DNA of 64,000 nucleotides from Acinetobacter tandoii DSM 14970 = CIP 107469. GTDB lineage: Bacteria > Pseudomonadota > Gammaproteobacteria > Pseudomonadales > Moraxellaceae. The DNA is taken from contig NZ_KE007367.1 in NCBI RefSeq assembly GCF_000400735.1, positions 300,672 through 364,671 on the forward strand, read 5' to 3'. The notes beneath the pieces are model-generated. The model saw nothing but the letters and a program-made list of their open reading frames with translations. It made no database searches and was not told the DNA's origin. Positions 47,871 through 57,232 of the stretch are shown here, one piece after another. The stretch's first letter is position 1. Each line of letters begins with the position of its first letter. The translations under genes and the position numbers were made by a program.

Positions 47871-47937
47871 GAAAAGTACATAAAAGAGGTTTTTGTTTCA
47901 TATTTAATCAAACAGGAGTTTTTTTCATAAAAAGGGC

Positions 47938-47964
47938 TTGCCAGAGGAGGGTGATCTCTATAAT
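47938..47964 (+). promoter_or_regulatory. Promoter of the Leu-Trp-Leu tRNA cluster
   Basis: TTGCCA and a perfect TATAAT separated by 15 bases, with the -10 ending 14 bases before the first tRNA. The spacer is short for sigma-70 but the position is right for a stable-RNA promoter. Confidence 0.6.
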
Positions 47965-47978
47965 ATACACAGCCATCG

Positions 47979-48063
47979 GGGGGCGTGGCGAAATTGGTAG
48001 ACGCACTGGATTTAGGTTCCAGCGCCGCAAGGTGTAAGAGTTCGAGTCTCTTCGCCCCCACCA
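47979..48063 (+). tRNA. tRNA-Leu (anticodon UAG)
   Basis: An 85-base class II tRNA. The acceptor stem GGGGGCG / CGCCCCC, the anticodon arm CTGGA-TTTAGGT-TCCAG with anticodon TAG, a long variable arm (GCCGCAAGGTGT), the T-loop TTCGAGT, discriminator A and encoded CCA are all visible. Identical to the copy at 48,200. Confidence 0.97.
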
Positions 48064-48094
48064 CTTAATCATCAGTTGATGATGTTTAGGTAAC

Positions 48095-48168
48095 AGAGGA
48101 TTGGTGTAATGGTAGCATGACGGTCTCCAAAACCGTTCGTCAAGGTTCGAGTCCTTGATCCTCTGCCA
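48095..48168 (+). tRNA. tRNA-Trp (anticodon CCA)
   Basis: A 74-base tRNA with acceptor AGAGGAT / ATCCTCT, anticodon arm ACGGT-CTCCAAA-ACCGT giving anticodon CCA, T-arm CAAGG-TTCGAGT-CCTTG, discriminator G and encoded CCA. The anticodon, G73 and the first A-U and G-C acceptor pairs fit known TrpRS identity elements. The D-arm is short with a weak GTGT/GCAT stem. Confidence 0.93.
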
Positions 48169-48199
48169 AATTTATTCACGATAAAGTGAAACCTGGTAT

Positions 48200-48284
48200 G
48201 GGGGCGTGGCGAAATTGGTAGACGCACTGGATTTAGGTTCCAGCGCCGCAAGGTGTAAGAGTTCGAGTCTCTTCGCCCCCACCA
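48200..48284 (+). tRNA. tRNA-Leu (anticodon UAG), second copy
   Basis: Base-for-base identical to the tRNA-Leu at 47,979 over 85 bases including CCA. The two copies flank the tRNA-Trp gene in one cluster and could recombine with each other. Confidence 0.97.
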
Positions 48285-48308
48285 TTTAATATACTGGGAA
48301 AGATGAAG

Positions 48309-48332
48309 CAAGGTTAAAACCTTGTTTTTTTT
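48309..48332 (+). terminator. Terminator of the tRNA cluster
   Basis: CAAGGTT / AACCTTG with a short A loop followed by eight T residues; an outer AGATGAA / TTCATCT pairing extends the stem. Confidence 0.85.
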
Positions 48333-48494
48333 CATCTGGAGAAAAGTGAATGTTTAAAGTTCACTAAGAAAATTGTGCATATTAAATTTTCTAAATATGA
48401 AAATGGGTGTAGAGGATGCTCAATCACTTTCAAAGGATGTTGGATTTGAGAATCGCTGTATTTTAGACTAGCCTGAATGAGTTAAATGTGGCAA

Positions 48495-48516
48495 ATAAAA
48501 AAGCCCCGTAGGGCTT
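48495..48516 (-). terminator. Terminator of the small minus-strand gene
   Basis: AAGCCC / GGGCTT with a CGTA loop; on the minus strand the stem is followed by TTTTTT. Confidence 0.6.
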
Positions 48517-48584
48517 AAATCTATAGGAATAGCAACTCGATGAGCTGTGAAAATCGTGTACGACTTACAGGAATGCTTATTTCA

Positions 48585-48788
48585 TTACGCTTTTAAATGA
48601 TCTTCAAATTCTTCGCCTAATTGCATTGCTAAAGAATTTCCTGCCAAATCACAGGTAACTAAGCCATATTCTTTTTTAAAACTAAAGGTAAAACCACGAT
48701 CATCAGCGAGGCTTTTAACTGAATAACCTAATTTTTCTAACCAAATACGAAATGCGATTAAATTTTTTGCTTTCACAACCTTTTTCAC
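48585..48788 (-). CDS. Small conserved-type protein, function unknown
   Basis: A 67-residue protein. The start is a GTG with a perfect AGGAG seven bases upstream; the open frame extends 15 codons further but includes the ribosome site itself. It begins MKKVVKAKNLIAFRIWLEKLGYSVKSLADDRGF and has a basic N-terminal half and acidic C-terminus (GEEFEDHLKA). No transmembrane helix or known family seen. It has its own terminator. Confidence 0.7.
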   Translation of the reverse strand: MKKVVKAKNLIAFRIWLEKLGYSVKSLADDRGFTFSFKKEYGLVTCDLAGNSLAMQLGEEFEDHLKA

Positions 48789-49138
48789 GAGAGAACTCCT
48801 GTAAACATATAAATATTTAATAGGGATAGGCAAAATTTTTTAAAGGGCAAAAACCTACTTTTTTATTTATAAGCATTTTTTTGCCTAATTTCTATGCTGT
48901 TGTGTAATTGATTTGGTGAACTTAATTGAGGGGGAATAGTTGAATGAAAGTAAAAATCAATTAGTATTTTTAGATTAAAGATTTGATTAATAAAATATTA
49001 TTTTCTTTAAAATCGGAAAATATTTTTGTATTAAGGCATTAAGCATCAATATGTGAGAAATATTTTGTTATGAGAAATTATTTTGCAATAGATGTAAAAA
49101 AGCTCACCGAAGTGAGCTTTTTTTGATGGTGGGAAATA
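48789..49138. other. Intergenic region before metK's 3' end
   Basis: A/T-rich DNA carrying the promoter side of the small gene and the metK terminator. No further gene is supported. Confidence 0.5.
49096..49124 (-). terminator. Terminator of metK
   Basis: AAAAAAGCTCAC / GTGAGCTTTTTT with a CGAA loop just after metK on the minus strand. Confidence 0.92.
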
Positions 49139-50305
49139 TTAGAGACCAGCAGAAGACTTAAGTGCTTCAACTTTGTCTGTTTTTTCCCAAGTAAATGCAG
49201 TATCTGAACCTTCGCGACCAAAGTGACCATATGCAGCAGTTTGCTTGTACATAGGTTGAATAAGGTCAAGCATACGTGTAATGCCGTATGGACGTAGATC
49301 GAAGTGTTCACGAACCAATTGAATAATCAATTCATCAGGCACTTTGCCCGTGTTAAATGTATTAATAGAAATAGAAGTCGGCTCGGCAACACCAATTGCG
49401 TAAGACACTTGAATTTCACATTTATCAGCTAAGCCAGCAGCCACAATGTTTTTCGCAACATAACGACCAGCATATGCAGCAGAGCGGTCAACTTTAGATG
49501 GGTCTTTACCAGAGAAAGCACCACCACCGTGACGTGCCATACCACCGTAAGTATCTACAATGATTTTACGACCTGTTAAACCACAGTCACCTACTGGACC
49601 ACCAATCACAAACATCCCTGTTGGGTTGATGTGGAATTGAGTGCCTGTGTGGAACATATCGGCAGGAATAATTTTTTTCACGATTTCTTCAATCACAGCT
49701 TCTTTTAAGTTCGCTTGTGAAATTTCAGGATCGTGTTGTGTAGACAGTACAACTGCGTCTAAACGTACAGGCTTGCCATTTTCATAAGCAAAAGTCACTT
49801 GGCTTTTTGCATCTGGGCGTAACCATGGAAGTGAGCCATTACGACGTAATTCAGCTTGTTTTTCCATTAAACGGTGTGCATATGAAATTGGAGCAGGCAT
49901 AAGCACGTCAGTTTCACGGCTTGCATAACCAAACATTAAACCTTGGTCACCTGCACCTTGGTCTTCAGGTTTTTGACGGTCAACACCCTGAGCAATTTCA
50001 GGAGACTGTTTACCAATCATGTTGATGACCGCACAAGTCGAACCATCAAAACCTAAATCTGAATGGTGGTAGCCAATACCGTTTACAGTTTGACGAACAA
50101 CAGCTTCGACATCAATGTTTGCAGTTGTTGTGATTTCGCCAGCAAGTACGACAGCACCCGTTTTTACAAGCGTTTCACAAGCAACCCGCGCATATGGGTC
50201 TTCTTTTAAGATTGCATCCAAGATAGCATCACTGATTTGATCAGCCATTTTATCTGGATGGCCTTCGCTTACAGATTCCGAAGTAAATACAGCGTACTCG
50301 CGCAT
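49139..50305 (-). CDS. metK: S-adenosylmethionine synthase
   Basis: Makes S-adenosylmethionine from methionine and ATP. The 388-residue protein starts [19 protein letters not shown], the usual N-terminus, at an ATG just behind TAGGA; the GTG four codons earlier is rejected. The methionine/ATP-site motif [12 protein letters not shown] and the phosphate-binding [20 protein letters not shown] are present. The upstream gap is unusually long at about 1 kb; no SAM riboswitch pattern was recognised in it. Confidence 0.97.
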   Translation of the reverse strand: MREYAVFTSESVSEGHPDKMADQISDAILDAILKEDPYARVACETLVKTGAVVLAGEITTTANIDVEAVVRQTVNGIGYHHSDLGFDGSTCAVINMIGKQSPEIAQGVDRQKPEDQGAGDQGLMFGYASRETDVLMPAPISYAHRLMEKQAELRRNGSLPWLRPDAKSQVTFAYENGKPVRLDAVVLSTQHDPEISQANLKEAVIEEIVKKIIPADMFHTGTQFHINPTGMFVIGGPVGDCGLTGRKIIVDTYGGMARHGGGAFSGKDPSKVDRSAAYAGRYVAKNIVAAGLADKCEIQVSYAIGVAEPTSISINTFNTGKVPDELIIQLVREHFDLRPYGITRMLDLIQPMYKQTAAYGHFGREGSDTAFTWEKTDKVEALKSSAGL

Positions 50306-51360
50306 AAGTCCTATCACAGTTAATTTTAAAGACGCAATATCTTACATCGAGTTAGACTTTAGGACTAGCTCAACTTGTATAAAAAAGGATGAATTTATTT
50401 CAATTCAATGACTTTTTATTTGATATAAGCATCTATAAAACTGATAAAGAAGGGGTAATTCTTTATATAGTTAATATTAAGAGTAGATAAATTACACAAT
50501 TAGATGCAATTTTCTCAGATACAAATCACGGTCTATTTGCCTGAAACTAGCTAAATAACTTATCTGAAGTTGAATTATAGCAACTTAACCTTTCATTTAT
50601 ATTAAAAAATAGAACGGTTTGAATGTGGTTGGTGTTAGCGCAGAGTTTTTCTTGGTGGTTTAAGATATTTGTTCTGCGATGCTGTAATGTTGGGGGTAGA
50701 AGTTCTATTCAAAGATTAGTTATATGCATTCTTGGTTTGCCGTTTAGATCCTTTGTAATATGTAGCTAAAGGATGACTAGATATCTATCATGATCACAAA
50801 AAGACTGAGATGTTGTATGCAACAAATCAGTCAGATTTTGGAGGTCAGTGAATCGCTATGGTTAAGCGTACTTTGAATTAATTAAATTGATACGTGTAGG
50901 AGAGGATCAAACGTTCATCAGGATTGTCTAAATAGGTGTTGTTATCCATCATAAAAGCTATCTTATTAGAGGAATCACACTTTTTATGGGAAGGGCTTCG
51001 TTAGAGCTAAGTTAACTTTGCTTTGATTCTGTATTGAGCTGGAATAAACATAAATTTTGAGTAAGGGGGAGCTATTTTTCATTTTGATCTGTGTTTTAAA
51101 GCTTTAATCTGATTTTGCATGTACAGCGATAGAACGGAAGACATGGTTGGGCGTAACTCTAGATCAAAATAATAATTTTTTTGTTTGCTCGTATAAATAA
51201 AATTCTTAATATTTCCATTCATTCAAGTCCACATAAGTAGCAATTAATAAGGAAAAATTGTGTATAAGGCTTTACCCATATCGCTTTTTTTAAGACAATA
51301 GTGCCTAGTTTTGAATGTGATATTCATCTTCTTTAAATTGTTTTAATTGGACTCTGATCT
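50306..51360. other. 1-kb intergenic region metK-tkt with decayed sequence
   Basis: The longest gene-free stretch in the window. It lies between divergent metK and tkt and must hold both promoters, none of which I could fix. The middle contains a protein-like minus-strand fragment (listed separately). The remainder is A/T-rich with many stops in all frames. Confidence 0.6.
50878..51000 (-). pseudogene. Remnant resembling the C-terminus of an outer-membrane barrel protein
   Basis: Forty codons open on the minus strand end in NPDERLILSYTYQFN followed by a stop. The final strand alternates hydrophobic residues and ends with aromatic F, as in beta-barrel outer-membrane proteins. Upstream it is cut by stops, while another frame over about 50,984-51,082 reads KVNLALTKPF, suggesting a frameshifted gene. 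No intact 5' end is visible. Confidence 0.4.
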
Positions 51361-53349
51361 ATGACAACCCCTTTGAACGAACGTCGTATTGCAAATGCAA
51401 TTCGTGTATTGGCTATGGATGCTGTGCAAAAAGCCAACTCAGGACATCCAGGTGCACCAATGGGGATGGCAGATATTGCAGATGTCGTTTGGCGTGAATT
51501 TTTAAATCATAATCCGACTAACCCGCAATGGGCGAACCGCGACCGTTTTGTATTGTCGAATGGTCATGGTTCAATGCTTCAATATGCATTGTTACATTTA
51601 ACAGGTTATGAGCTTTCAATCGAAGATTTAAAAGCGTTCCGTCAGCTTCACTCTAAGACACCGGGTCACCCAGAATTGGGTTATGCACCTGGTATTGAAA
51701 CTACAACTGGGCCGTTGGGTCAGGGTATTGCCAATGCTGTAGGCTTTGCGTTGGCTGAAAAAACTTTGGCAGCGCAGTTCAACAAAGAAGACTTGGCAGT
51801 TGTTGACCATTTCACTTATTGTTTCTTGGGTGATGGCTGCTTAATGGAAGGTGTTTCACACGAAGCATGTTCACTTGCAGGTACTTTAGGTCTAGGTAAA
51901 TTAATTGCTTACTATGACGACAATGGTATTTCAATTGATGGTGAAGTTGAAGGTTGGTTCTCTGACGATACAGAGCAACGTTTCAAATCTTACGGCTGGC
52001 AAGTACTTCGCGTGGATGGTCATGATAACGATGCGATTCGTGCTGCAACTTTAGAAGCGAAAGCGGAAACTCAAAAACCGACCATCATTATTTGTAAAAC
52101 AATTATTGGTTTAGGTTCGCCTAACAAGCAAGGTAAAGAAGACTGTCACGGTGCACCACTGGGTAATGATGAAATTGCATTAACACGTGAAGCTTTAGGC
52201 TGGACTGAAGGTCCATTTGAAATTCCTGCTGACGTTTATGCAGCTTGGGATGCGAAAGCGAAAGGTGCTGAATCTGAAGCGGCTTGGGATGCGTTGTTTG
52301 CTCAATATGCAGCTAAATATCCGACTGAAGCAGCGGAGTTAAAACGTCGCCTTTCAGGTGAATTACCAGCTGAATTCCTTGCGCAAGCCGATGCGTTCAT
52401 TGCTGAAACCAATGCTAAAGCAGAAACAATTGCAACGCGTAAAGCAAGCCAAAATACTTTACAAGCGTTTGGTCCATTATTGCCTGAATTATTAGGTGGT
52501 TCTGCGGACTTAGCTGGTTCTAACTTAACACTTTGGAAAGGTTGCCAAGGTGTTCAAGATAACCCTGCTGGTAACTATGTACACTATGGCGTACGTGAAT
52601 TTGGTATGACTGCAATGGCGAATGGCGTTGCTTTACACGGTGGTTTCATTCCTTACGTTGCAACATTCCTTATGTTTATGGAATATGCACGTAATGCGGT
52701 GCGCATGTCTGCACTTATGAAACAACGCGTAATTCACGTGTATACGCATGACTCAATTGGTTTAGGTGAAGATGGTCCAACGCACCAACCTGTTGAACAA
52801 ATTGCATCTTTACGTGGTACACCAAACCTAAATACATGGCGTCCAGCAGACACCGTTGAAACTGCGGTTTCTTGGAAGTCTGCGCTGTCTCGTCAAGAAG
52901 GTCCTTCTGCGTTAATTTTCTCTCGTCAAAACTTACCATTCCAAACACGTACTCAAGCGCAAATTGAGAACGTGGCAAAAGGTGGTTATGTATTGGCTGA
53001 AGAAAAAGGCGAATTAAAAGCAATTATTATTGCAACAGGTTCTGAAGTATCGTTAGCGATGGAAGCTTATGCACAATTAGAAGGCGTGCGTGTCGTTTCT
53101 ATGCCATGTGCTGAAGAGTTCATGAAGCAAGATGCTGCGTACCGTGACGCGGTTCTGCCTGCTCATATCCGTGCACGTGTAGCGGTAGAAGCAGCGCATG
53201 TTGATTACTGGTGGAAGTTTGTTGGTCTAGACGGCAAAGTGATCGGTATGACAACGTATGGTGAATCTGCACCAGCGAAAGACTTATTCCAATTCTTCGG
53301 TATTACCACTGAAGCGGTTGTGAACGCGGTTAAAGAATTGACTGCTTAA
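51361..53349 (+). CDS. tkt: Transketolase
   Basis: A 662-residue thiamine-diphosphate enzyme of the pentose phosphate pathway, exchanging two-carbon units between sugar phosphates. It shows the N-terminal [15 protein letters not shown], the ThDP motif [13 protein letters not shown] (GDG with the usual downstream N replaced in a DDNGISIDG context), the [15 protein letters not shown] segment and [16 protein letters not shown]. It has its own terminator. E. coli has tktA and tktB; only this copy is in the window. Confidence 0.97.
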   Translation: MTTPLNERRIANAIRVLAMDAVQKANSGHPGAPMGMADIADVVWREFLNHNPTNPQWANRDRFVLSNGHGSMLQYALLHLTGYELSIEDLKAFRQLHSKTPGHPELGYAPGIETTTGPLGQGIANAVGFALAEKTLAAQFNKEDLAVVDHFTYCFLGDGCLMEGVSHEACSLAGTLGLGKLIAYYDDNGISIDGEVEGWFSDDTEQRFKSYGWQVLRVDGHDNDAIRAATLEAKAETQKPTIIICKTIIGLGSPNKQGKEDCHGAPLGNDEIALTREALGWTEGPFEIPADVYAAWDAKAKGAESEAAWDALFAQYAAKYPTEAAELKRRLSGELPAEFLAQADAFIAETNAKAETIATRKASQNTLQAFGPLLPELLGGSADLAGSNLTLWKGCQGVQDNPAGNYVHYGVREFGMTAMANGVALHGGFIPYVATFLMFMEYARNAVRMSALMKQRVIHVYTHDSIGLGEDGPTHQPVEQIASLRGTPNLNTWRPADTVETAVSWKSALSRQEGPSALIFSRQNLPFQTRTQAQIENVAKGGYVLAEEKGELKAIIIATGSEVSLAMEAYAQLEGVRVVSMPCAEEFMKQDAAYRDAVLPAHIRARVAVEAAHVDYWWKFVGLDGKVIGMTTYGESAPAKDLFQFFGITTEAVVNAVKELTA

Positions 53350-53365
53350 TCGGTCATTTCTAAAT

Positions 53366-53397
53366 AAAAAAACGCCTCACTATGAGGCGTTTTTTTA
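53366..53397 (+). terminator. Rho-independent terminator of tkt
   Basis: AACGCCTCA / TGAGGCGTT with a short loop and long flanking A- and T-runs. Confidence 0.92.
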
Positions 53398-53706
53398 TGC
53401 GCTTAAAGTTCATAAATCATAACAATAAGAACAAATAAAACTTTATTAGAGAGGGATCGCACCGCTAAAAGCCTTAGGGTTTTATATTTCTAAAAGTAAA
53501 TAGATCAAGCTTTATTGGAGAGATGCTGAGTTGGCATGCAAGCGATTCATTTACTGTGTAATCTGTCACAATCGTTCTACTAAAATTCAGAATCATATTA
53601 ATTCGTTAAACTGTTCTAAATTTGAAACATATCGTCTTATTCATAACAGTGAATTATAATTTCAAAGGTATACACTAATAATCATTCTGAAACGAGATAC
53701 AATCAC
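53398..53706. other. Intergenic region tkt-yceI
   Basis: About 310 bases of A/T-rich DNA with no supported gene. A TATAAT lies about 50 bases upstream of the YceI gene, but I see no convincing -35 partner. Confidence 0.4.
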
Positions 53707-54291
53707 ATGAACTTCAAAACATTAACTTTGGGTTTGGCAGTTGCTTCAGTTGCAACGTTCTCTATGGCAAAACCTGTTGCATATCAAATTGATCCAACAC
53801 ACACAGCAACTGTGTTCTCTTGGAGCCACTTTGGTTTCTCTACGCCATCTGCGAACTTTAGCGATATTCAAGGCACAATTAACGTTGACAATGACAAGCC
53901 TGCGAATTCTTCTGTAAATGTGACGATTCCATTGGCAAGCTTAAATACCAATGTAAAAGCATTAGATGAGCATTTGAAAAAAGCTGAATTCTTTGATGCG
54001 ATCAATTATCCAAACATTACCTTCAAAAGTACGAAAGTAGAATCTTTAGGTAATAATCAATATAAAATTACAGGTAATTTAACAGTTAAAGATGTGACTA
54101 AACCTGTTGTGCTTGATGCTGTAATGAATAAGCAAGGTGAACATCCAATGACTAAGCTACAGTCGATTGGTTTTAATGCTACAACTTCATTTGACCGTTC
54201 TGCATTTGGTGTCGGTGCATATGTGCCGAATGTGGGTGATAAAATCACGGTCAATATCACCACTGAAGCATCAGTTCCTGCGAAGAAATAA
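53707..54291 (+). CDS. YceI-family periplasmic protein
   Basis: A 194-residue secreted lipocalin-like protein of the YceI family, which binds isoprenoid-type lipids in known structures. It has a signal peptide (MNFKTLTLGLAVASVATFSMA) and the family pattern YQIDPTHTATVFSWSHFGFS, LDEHLKKAEFFDAINYPNITFKS and SFDRSAFGVGAYVPNVGDKI. Its physiological role in Acinetobacter is unknown. Confidence 0.93.
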   Translation: MNFKTLTLGLAVASVATFSMAKPVAYQIDPTHTATVFSWSHFGFSTPSANFSDIQGTINVDNDKPANSSVNVTIPLASLNTNVKALDEHLKKAEFFDAINYPNITFKSTKVESLGNNQYKITGNLTVKDVTKPVVLDAVMNKQGEHPMTKLQSIGFNATTSFDRSAFGVGAYVPNVGDKITVNITTEASVPAKK

Positions 54292-54317
54292 TCTCCCCAC
54301 GATTTCTTCAGGAAAGT

Positions 54318-54345
54318 AAAAGGCACTCATATGAGTGCCTTTTTT
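54318..54345. terminator. Terminator after the YceI gene
   Basis: AAAAGGCACT / AGTGCCTTTT around CATATG, with a T-run on the + strand. Confidence 0.88.
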
Positions 54346-54395
54346 AGGTTCGTTGCTTATTGGAAGATAGGGAGGATTGATTTGATCTAGCGATC

Positions 54396-55109
54396 TTACT
54401 CAATATGCTGCATGAAAAATTGTAAGACTTGTGGTGCGCTTTGTTCTAAAGCAGGTGCAAAACACTGGTTATCTGTACGAAGGGCTTGAATGTCAATTTT
54501 CGCATGACGTAATTCACAGGTATGGCCGATCAGCCATTTTTCCATTGCATCTGCGGCAACCTCAATGTGGAATTGTAAGGCCAAAATGTTGTTACCCACC
54601 TTAAATGCTTGATGAGGATAAAGGTTGGAGCTTGCTAAAAGTTCAGCTTGTTCAGGTAAATCAAAGGTATCGCCGTGCCAGTGCAAAACTGGAGTGTCCT
54701 GCAGTGTTGCAAGTGGGTTCTGGACGACAGGTTTGATCTCCAAACTGCTCCAGCCAATTTCTTTTTGTGCGCCAGCATAGACTTTGGCACCCAGCGCATG
54801 TGCAATCAATTGTGCACCTAAACAAATCCCTAAAGTGGGTAGGTTACGTGCTAAACGCTGTTGTAATAGTTCAATTTCTTGTTTTAAAAAAGGGTAGTCT
54901 TCAGTTTCATAGACCCCAATTGGACCGCCTAAAATAACAGTGAGTCCTTCATGTTCTAGGGCTTTACGTAGGTTATCGACACCTGCTTCTACATATCTCA
55001 CACGAAAGCCGAGTTGATAAAAAGTATCCTCTAAAGCACCAAGGTCTTCAAAAGCAAGATGTTGAATGGCATAAATGGTCTCAGGAAAATCGGGAGCTGT
55101 TGTTTTCAT
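54396..55109 (-). CDS. Class I glutamine amidotransferase-like protein
   Basis: A 237-residue stand-alone glutaminase-fold protein. The triad can be read as Cys96 (GICLGAQ), His181 and Glu183 (QFHIEV). It resembles GMP-synthase-like amidotransferases found without a synthetase domain. The acceptor and pathway are unknown; neighbours give no clue. Confidence 0.88.
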   Translation of the reverse strand: MKTTAPDFPETIYAIQHLAFEDLGALEDTFYQLGFRVRYVEAGVDNLRKALEHEGLTVILGGPIGVYETEDYPFLKQEIELLQQRLARNLPTLGICLGAQLIAHALGAKVYAGAQKEIGWSSLEIKPVVQNPLATLQDTPVLHWHGDTFDLPEQAELLASSNLYPHQAFKVGNNILALQFHIEVAADAMEKWLIGHTCELRHAKIDIQALRTDNQCFAPALEQSAPQVLQFFMQHIE

Positions 55110-55206
55110 ACGCTTTGAATTGTGATGAATAAACGAAATGGTTTTGAATATATACTAAAATAATAAAGCTGAGTAAGTAATAAAGTTTAAACATTAAGGC
55201 TTGCTT

Positions 55207-55418
55207 TTAAAAAGCTTTGCTAGACTTGATCACTTGTTTTTGTATATTTTCATCTGCCATACCACGCGCAAGGCTAATCGTACCCACCAGTTGGCAAAGG
55301 AGGCCTCATGCTTTGCTGGTTTATTTGTAATACTTGTGCTTAGAGAGAAATTAGATGGGTTTGGCTGTAATAGGACTGATTTTTGTTTGATGATCTTATT
55401 TAAAAAACAACCCGAATT
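55207..55418 (-). pseudogene. Decayed TetR-family regulator, 3' fragment
   Basis: On the minus strand, two frames joined by one frameshift near 55,290 read like the ligand-binding half of a TetR regulator: GCFLNKIIKQKS, then KPAKHEASFAN, then QLVGTISLARGMADENI and a stop. LVGxxxLAR followed by an acidic helix is the usual end of TetR proteins (family knowledge). The DNA-binding half is missing. It lies beside the aldehyde dehydrogenase and may once have regulated a neighbour. Confidence 0.5.
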
Positions 55419-55458
55419 TTAATCAAATCAAAAGATTGTTCTCACCTATTCAAAAATA

Positions 55459-55486
55459 AAAACAGCGAACCTAAGTTCGCTGTTTT
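55459..55486 (-). terminator. Terminator of the aldehyde dehydrogenase gene
   Basis: AAAACAGCGAAC / GTTCGCTGTTTT with a CTAA loop; on the minus strand it ends in TTTTTATTTTT. Confidence 0.9.
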
Positions 55487-55524
55487 CGTTTGCAAGAAAA
55501 TGAAAACAAGTTTCAAAAGAGGGA

Positions 55525-57036
55525 TTAGAAGAAACCTGCTGGTTTGGTTGAGTAGCTCACTAACAAGTTTTTAGTTTGTTGGTAGTGATCAAGCATCATT
55601 TTGTGGTTTTCACGTCCGATACCTGATTTCTTGTAGCCACCGAATGCCGCGTGCGCAGGGTAGATGTGGTAACAGTTGGTCCATACACGACCTGCTTCAA
55701 TCGCGCGACCAGCACGATAAGAAGTGTGTGCTGAACGTGACCATACACCTGCACCTAAGCCATAAATGGTGTCATTGGCAATTTTGATGGCTTCATCAAA
55801 GTCTTTGAAGGTAGTTACAGACAAGACAGGTCCAAAAATTTCTTCTTGGAAAATCTTCATGCTGTTATTACCTTTGAAGATGGTTGGTTCAATGTAGAAA
55901 CCACTGCCGACTTCGTTACGTGCACCACCGCCAGTAAGTACTTCTGCACCTTCGCCACGACCTGTTGCAATACAGCCCAAGATTTTTTCTTGTTGCTCTT
56001 GAGAAGCTTGCGCACCAATCATGGTGTCTGTGTCTAATGGATGTCCTGTTTTAATACGTTTTACACGTTCAATAGCTTTTTCAAGGAATTTGTCTGCAAT
56101 GCTTTCTTGAACGAGAGCGCGTGAAGGACATGTACATACTTCACCTTGGTTTAAAGCGAACATTGCAAAACCTTCAAGGGCTTTGTCTAGGTAGTCATCT
56201 TCACGATCCATGATATCTTCAAAGAAAATGTTTGGAGATTTACCACCAAGTTCCAGCGTTACAGGAATAATGTTTTCAGTCGCATATTGCATAATCAACT
56301 GACCTACTTGCGTAGAACCAGTAAATGCGATTTTCGCAATACGTGGGCTAGTTGCAAGTGGACGGCCCACTTCAGCACCAAAGCCATTGACGATGTTCAA
56401 GACACCTTCTGGTAATATGTCTTGAATTAATTCAGCAACCAATAAAATACCGACAGGGGTTTGTTCGGCAGGCTTAAGAACAATACAGTTGCCTGCTGCC
56501 AGTGCTGGAGCAAGTTTCCATGCCGCCATAAGAATTGGGAAGTTCCATGGGATAATTTGACCCACTACACCCAATGGTTCATGGAAATGGTAAGCAATCG
56601 TATCTTCATCAATCTCAGAAATTCCGCCTTCTTGTGCACGAATACAACCTGCAAAATAACGGAAGTGATCGATTGCTAGAGGGATGTCAGCCGCAAGTGT
56701 TTCACGGACAGGTTTACCATTGTCCCAAGTTTCTGCAACTGCCAGTAATTCAAGATTTTGTTCTAAACGATCTGCAATTTTAAGTAACAGATTTGAACGT
56801 GTTGTAGGAGAGGATTTGTTCCATTGAGCCTTAGCTTTGTGCGCTGCATCAAGCGCAAGTTCGATATCTTCAACCGTTGAGCGAGGAATTTTTGTGAATA
56901 CTTTGCCATCGACAGGCGAGATGTTTTCGAAGTATTCTCCTTTAATAGGTGCAACCCATTGGCCACCAATAAAGTTTTCGTATTGTGCTTTAAATTGAAC
57001 CTTAGAACCAGGTTGATTAGGATCGACGTAACGCAT
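55525..57036 (-). CDS. NAD+-dependent aldehyde dehydrogenase, AcoD/ExaC type
   Basis: A 503-residue aldehyde dehydrogenase that likely oxidises acetaldehyde or similar short aldehydes from alcohol or acetoin breakdown. It has the NAD motif FTGSTQVG, the general base Glu262 in LELGG and the nucleophile Cys301 in [11 protein letters not shown], plus [20 protein letters not shown] typical of the ExaC/AcoD subgroup. It is transcribed away from the GAF regulator gene and close to an iron alcohol dehydrogenase, which fits a two-step alcohol to acid route. Confidence 0.92.
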   Translation of the reverse strand: MRYVDPNQPGSKVQFKAQYENFIGGQWVAPIKGEYFENISPVDGKVFTKIPRSTVEDIELALDAAHKAKAQWNKSSPTTRSNLLLKIADRLEQNLELLAVAETWDNGKPVRETLAADIPLAIDHFRYFAGCIRAQEGGISEIDEDTIAYHFHEPLGVVGQIIPWNFPILMAAWKLAPALAAGNCIVLKPAEQTPVGILLVAELIQDILPEGVLNIVNGFGAEVGRPLATSPRIAKIAFTGSTQVGQLIMQYATENIIPVTLELGGKSPNIFFEDIMDREDDYLDKALEGFAMFALNQGEVCTCPSRALVQESIADKFLEKAIERVKRIKTGHPLDTDTMIGAQASQEQQEKILGCIATGRGEGAEVLTGGGARNEVGSGFYIEPTIFKGNNSMKIFQEEIFGPVLSVTTFKDFDEAIKIANDTIYGLGAGVWSRSAHTSYRAGRAIEAGRVWTNCYHIYPAHAAFGGYKKSGIGRENHKMMLDHYQQTKNLLVSYSTKPAGFF

Positions 57037-57127
57037 ATATAATTTCCTTTGCTTGTTGTTTATCTCAGCTTCTACAGCTTTGGTATAAGGTACAACAGTA
57101 CATTATTTGTTTAGCATAACTAGCATA

Positions 57128-57146
57128 AGGTTGGAGAAAGGTTGGA
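57128..57146 (+). promoter_or_regulatory. Tandem 8-bp repeat, candidate operator
   Basis: AGGTTGGA-GAA-AGGTTGGA: two direct repeats one helical turn (11 bp) apart in the divergent gap, 91-110 bases upstream of the aldehyde dehydrogenase start. A related element with the same spacing lies before the alcohol dehydrogenase gene. Confidence 0.5.
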
Positions 57147-57162
57147 AAGTAGAAGGTTTACA

Positions 57163-57204
57163 ACAGGACGACAAATGCTTACAAAAACAGTTAAGTACAG
57201 GACG
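57163..57204 (+). repeat. ACAGGACG direct repeat in regulator promoter region
   Basis: ACAGGACG occurs at 57,163 and again at 57,197, the second running into the palindrome GACGTC. The 34-bp period is about three helical turns, suitable for a regulator site, but may be chance. Confidence 0.3.
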
Positions 57205-57232
57205 TCGAATCATTAGTTGTTGAGAGAAAGCA

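Larger units (their letters stand above)
48285..48584. other. Intergenic region after the tRNA cluster
   Basis: Apart from the two terminators listed here, these 300 bases show no open frame with a ribosome site. Confidence 0.5.
55110..55524. other. Intergenic region amidotransferase-aldehyde dehydrogenase
   Basis: This 415-base gap contains the TetR remnant and the aldehyde dehydrogenase terminator, both listed separately; the remaining A/T-rich sequence shows nothing else. Confidence 0.5.

Noticed and set aside
47867-48335. Minus-strand open frames of 65 and 87 codons across the tRNA cluster
   Set aside because: They are read through the complement of tRNA genes and have no independent support.
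50984-51082. 32-codon minus-strand ORF (MKNSSPLLKIYVY...)
   Set aside because: No ribosome site; treated as part of the possible decayed outer-membrane gene and not as a small protein gene.
50306-51360. SAM-responsive riboswitch upstream of metK
   Set aside because: I looked for the conserved helices of the SAM aptamers and an anti-terminator/terminator pair on the minus strand and saw neither.
55287-55341. A + strand mini-gene (MLCWFICNTCA) with a perfect AAAGGAGG inside the loop of a CCAG-CAAAG / CTTTG-CTGG hairpin, like a leader peptide or riboswitch
   Set aside because: It is antisense to the TetR-like remnant and no + strand gene follows for 1.9 kb. The match is most simply explained as a shadow of the decayed gene.
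55201-55422. 73-codon + strand open frame
   Set aside because: No ribosome site and composition typical of an antisense shadow; the opposite strand reads as a TetR fragment.
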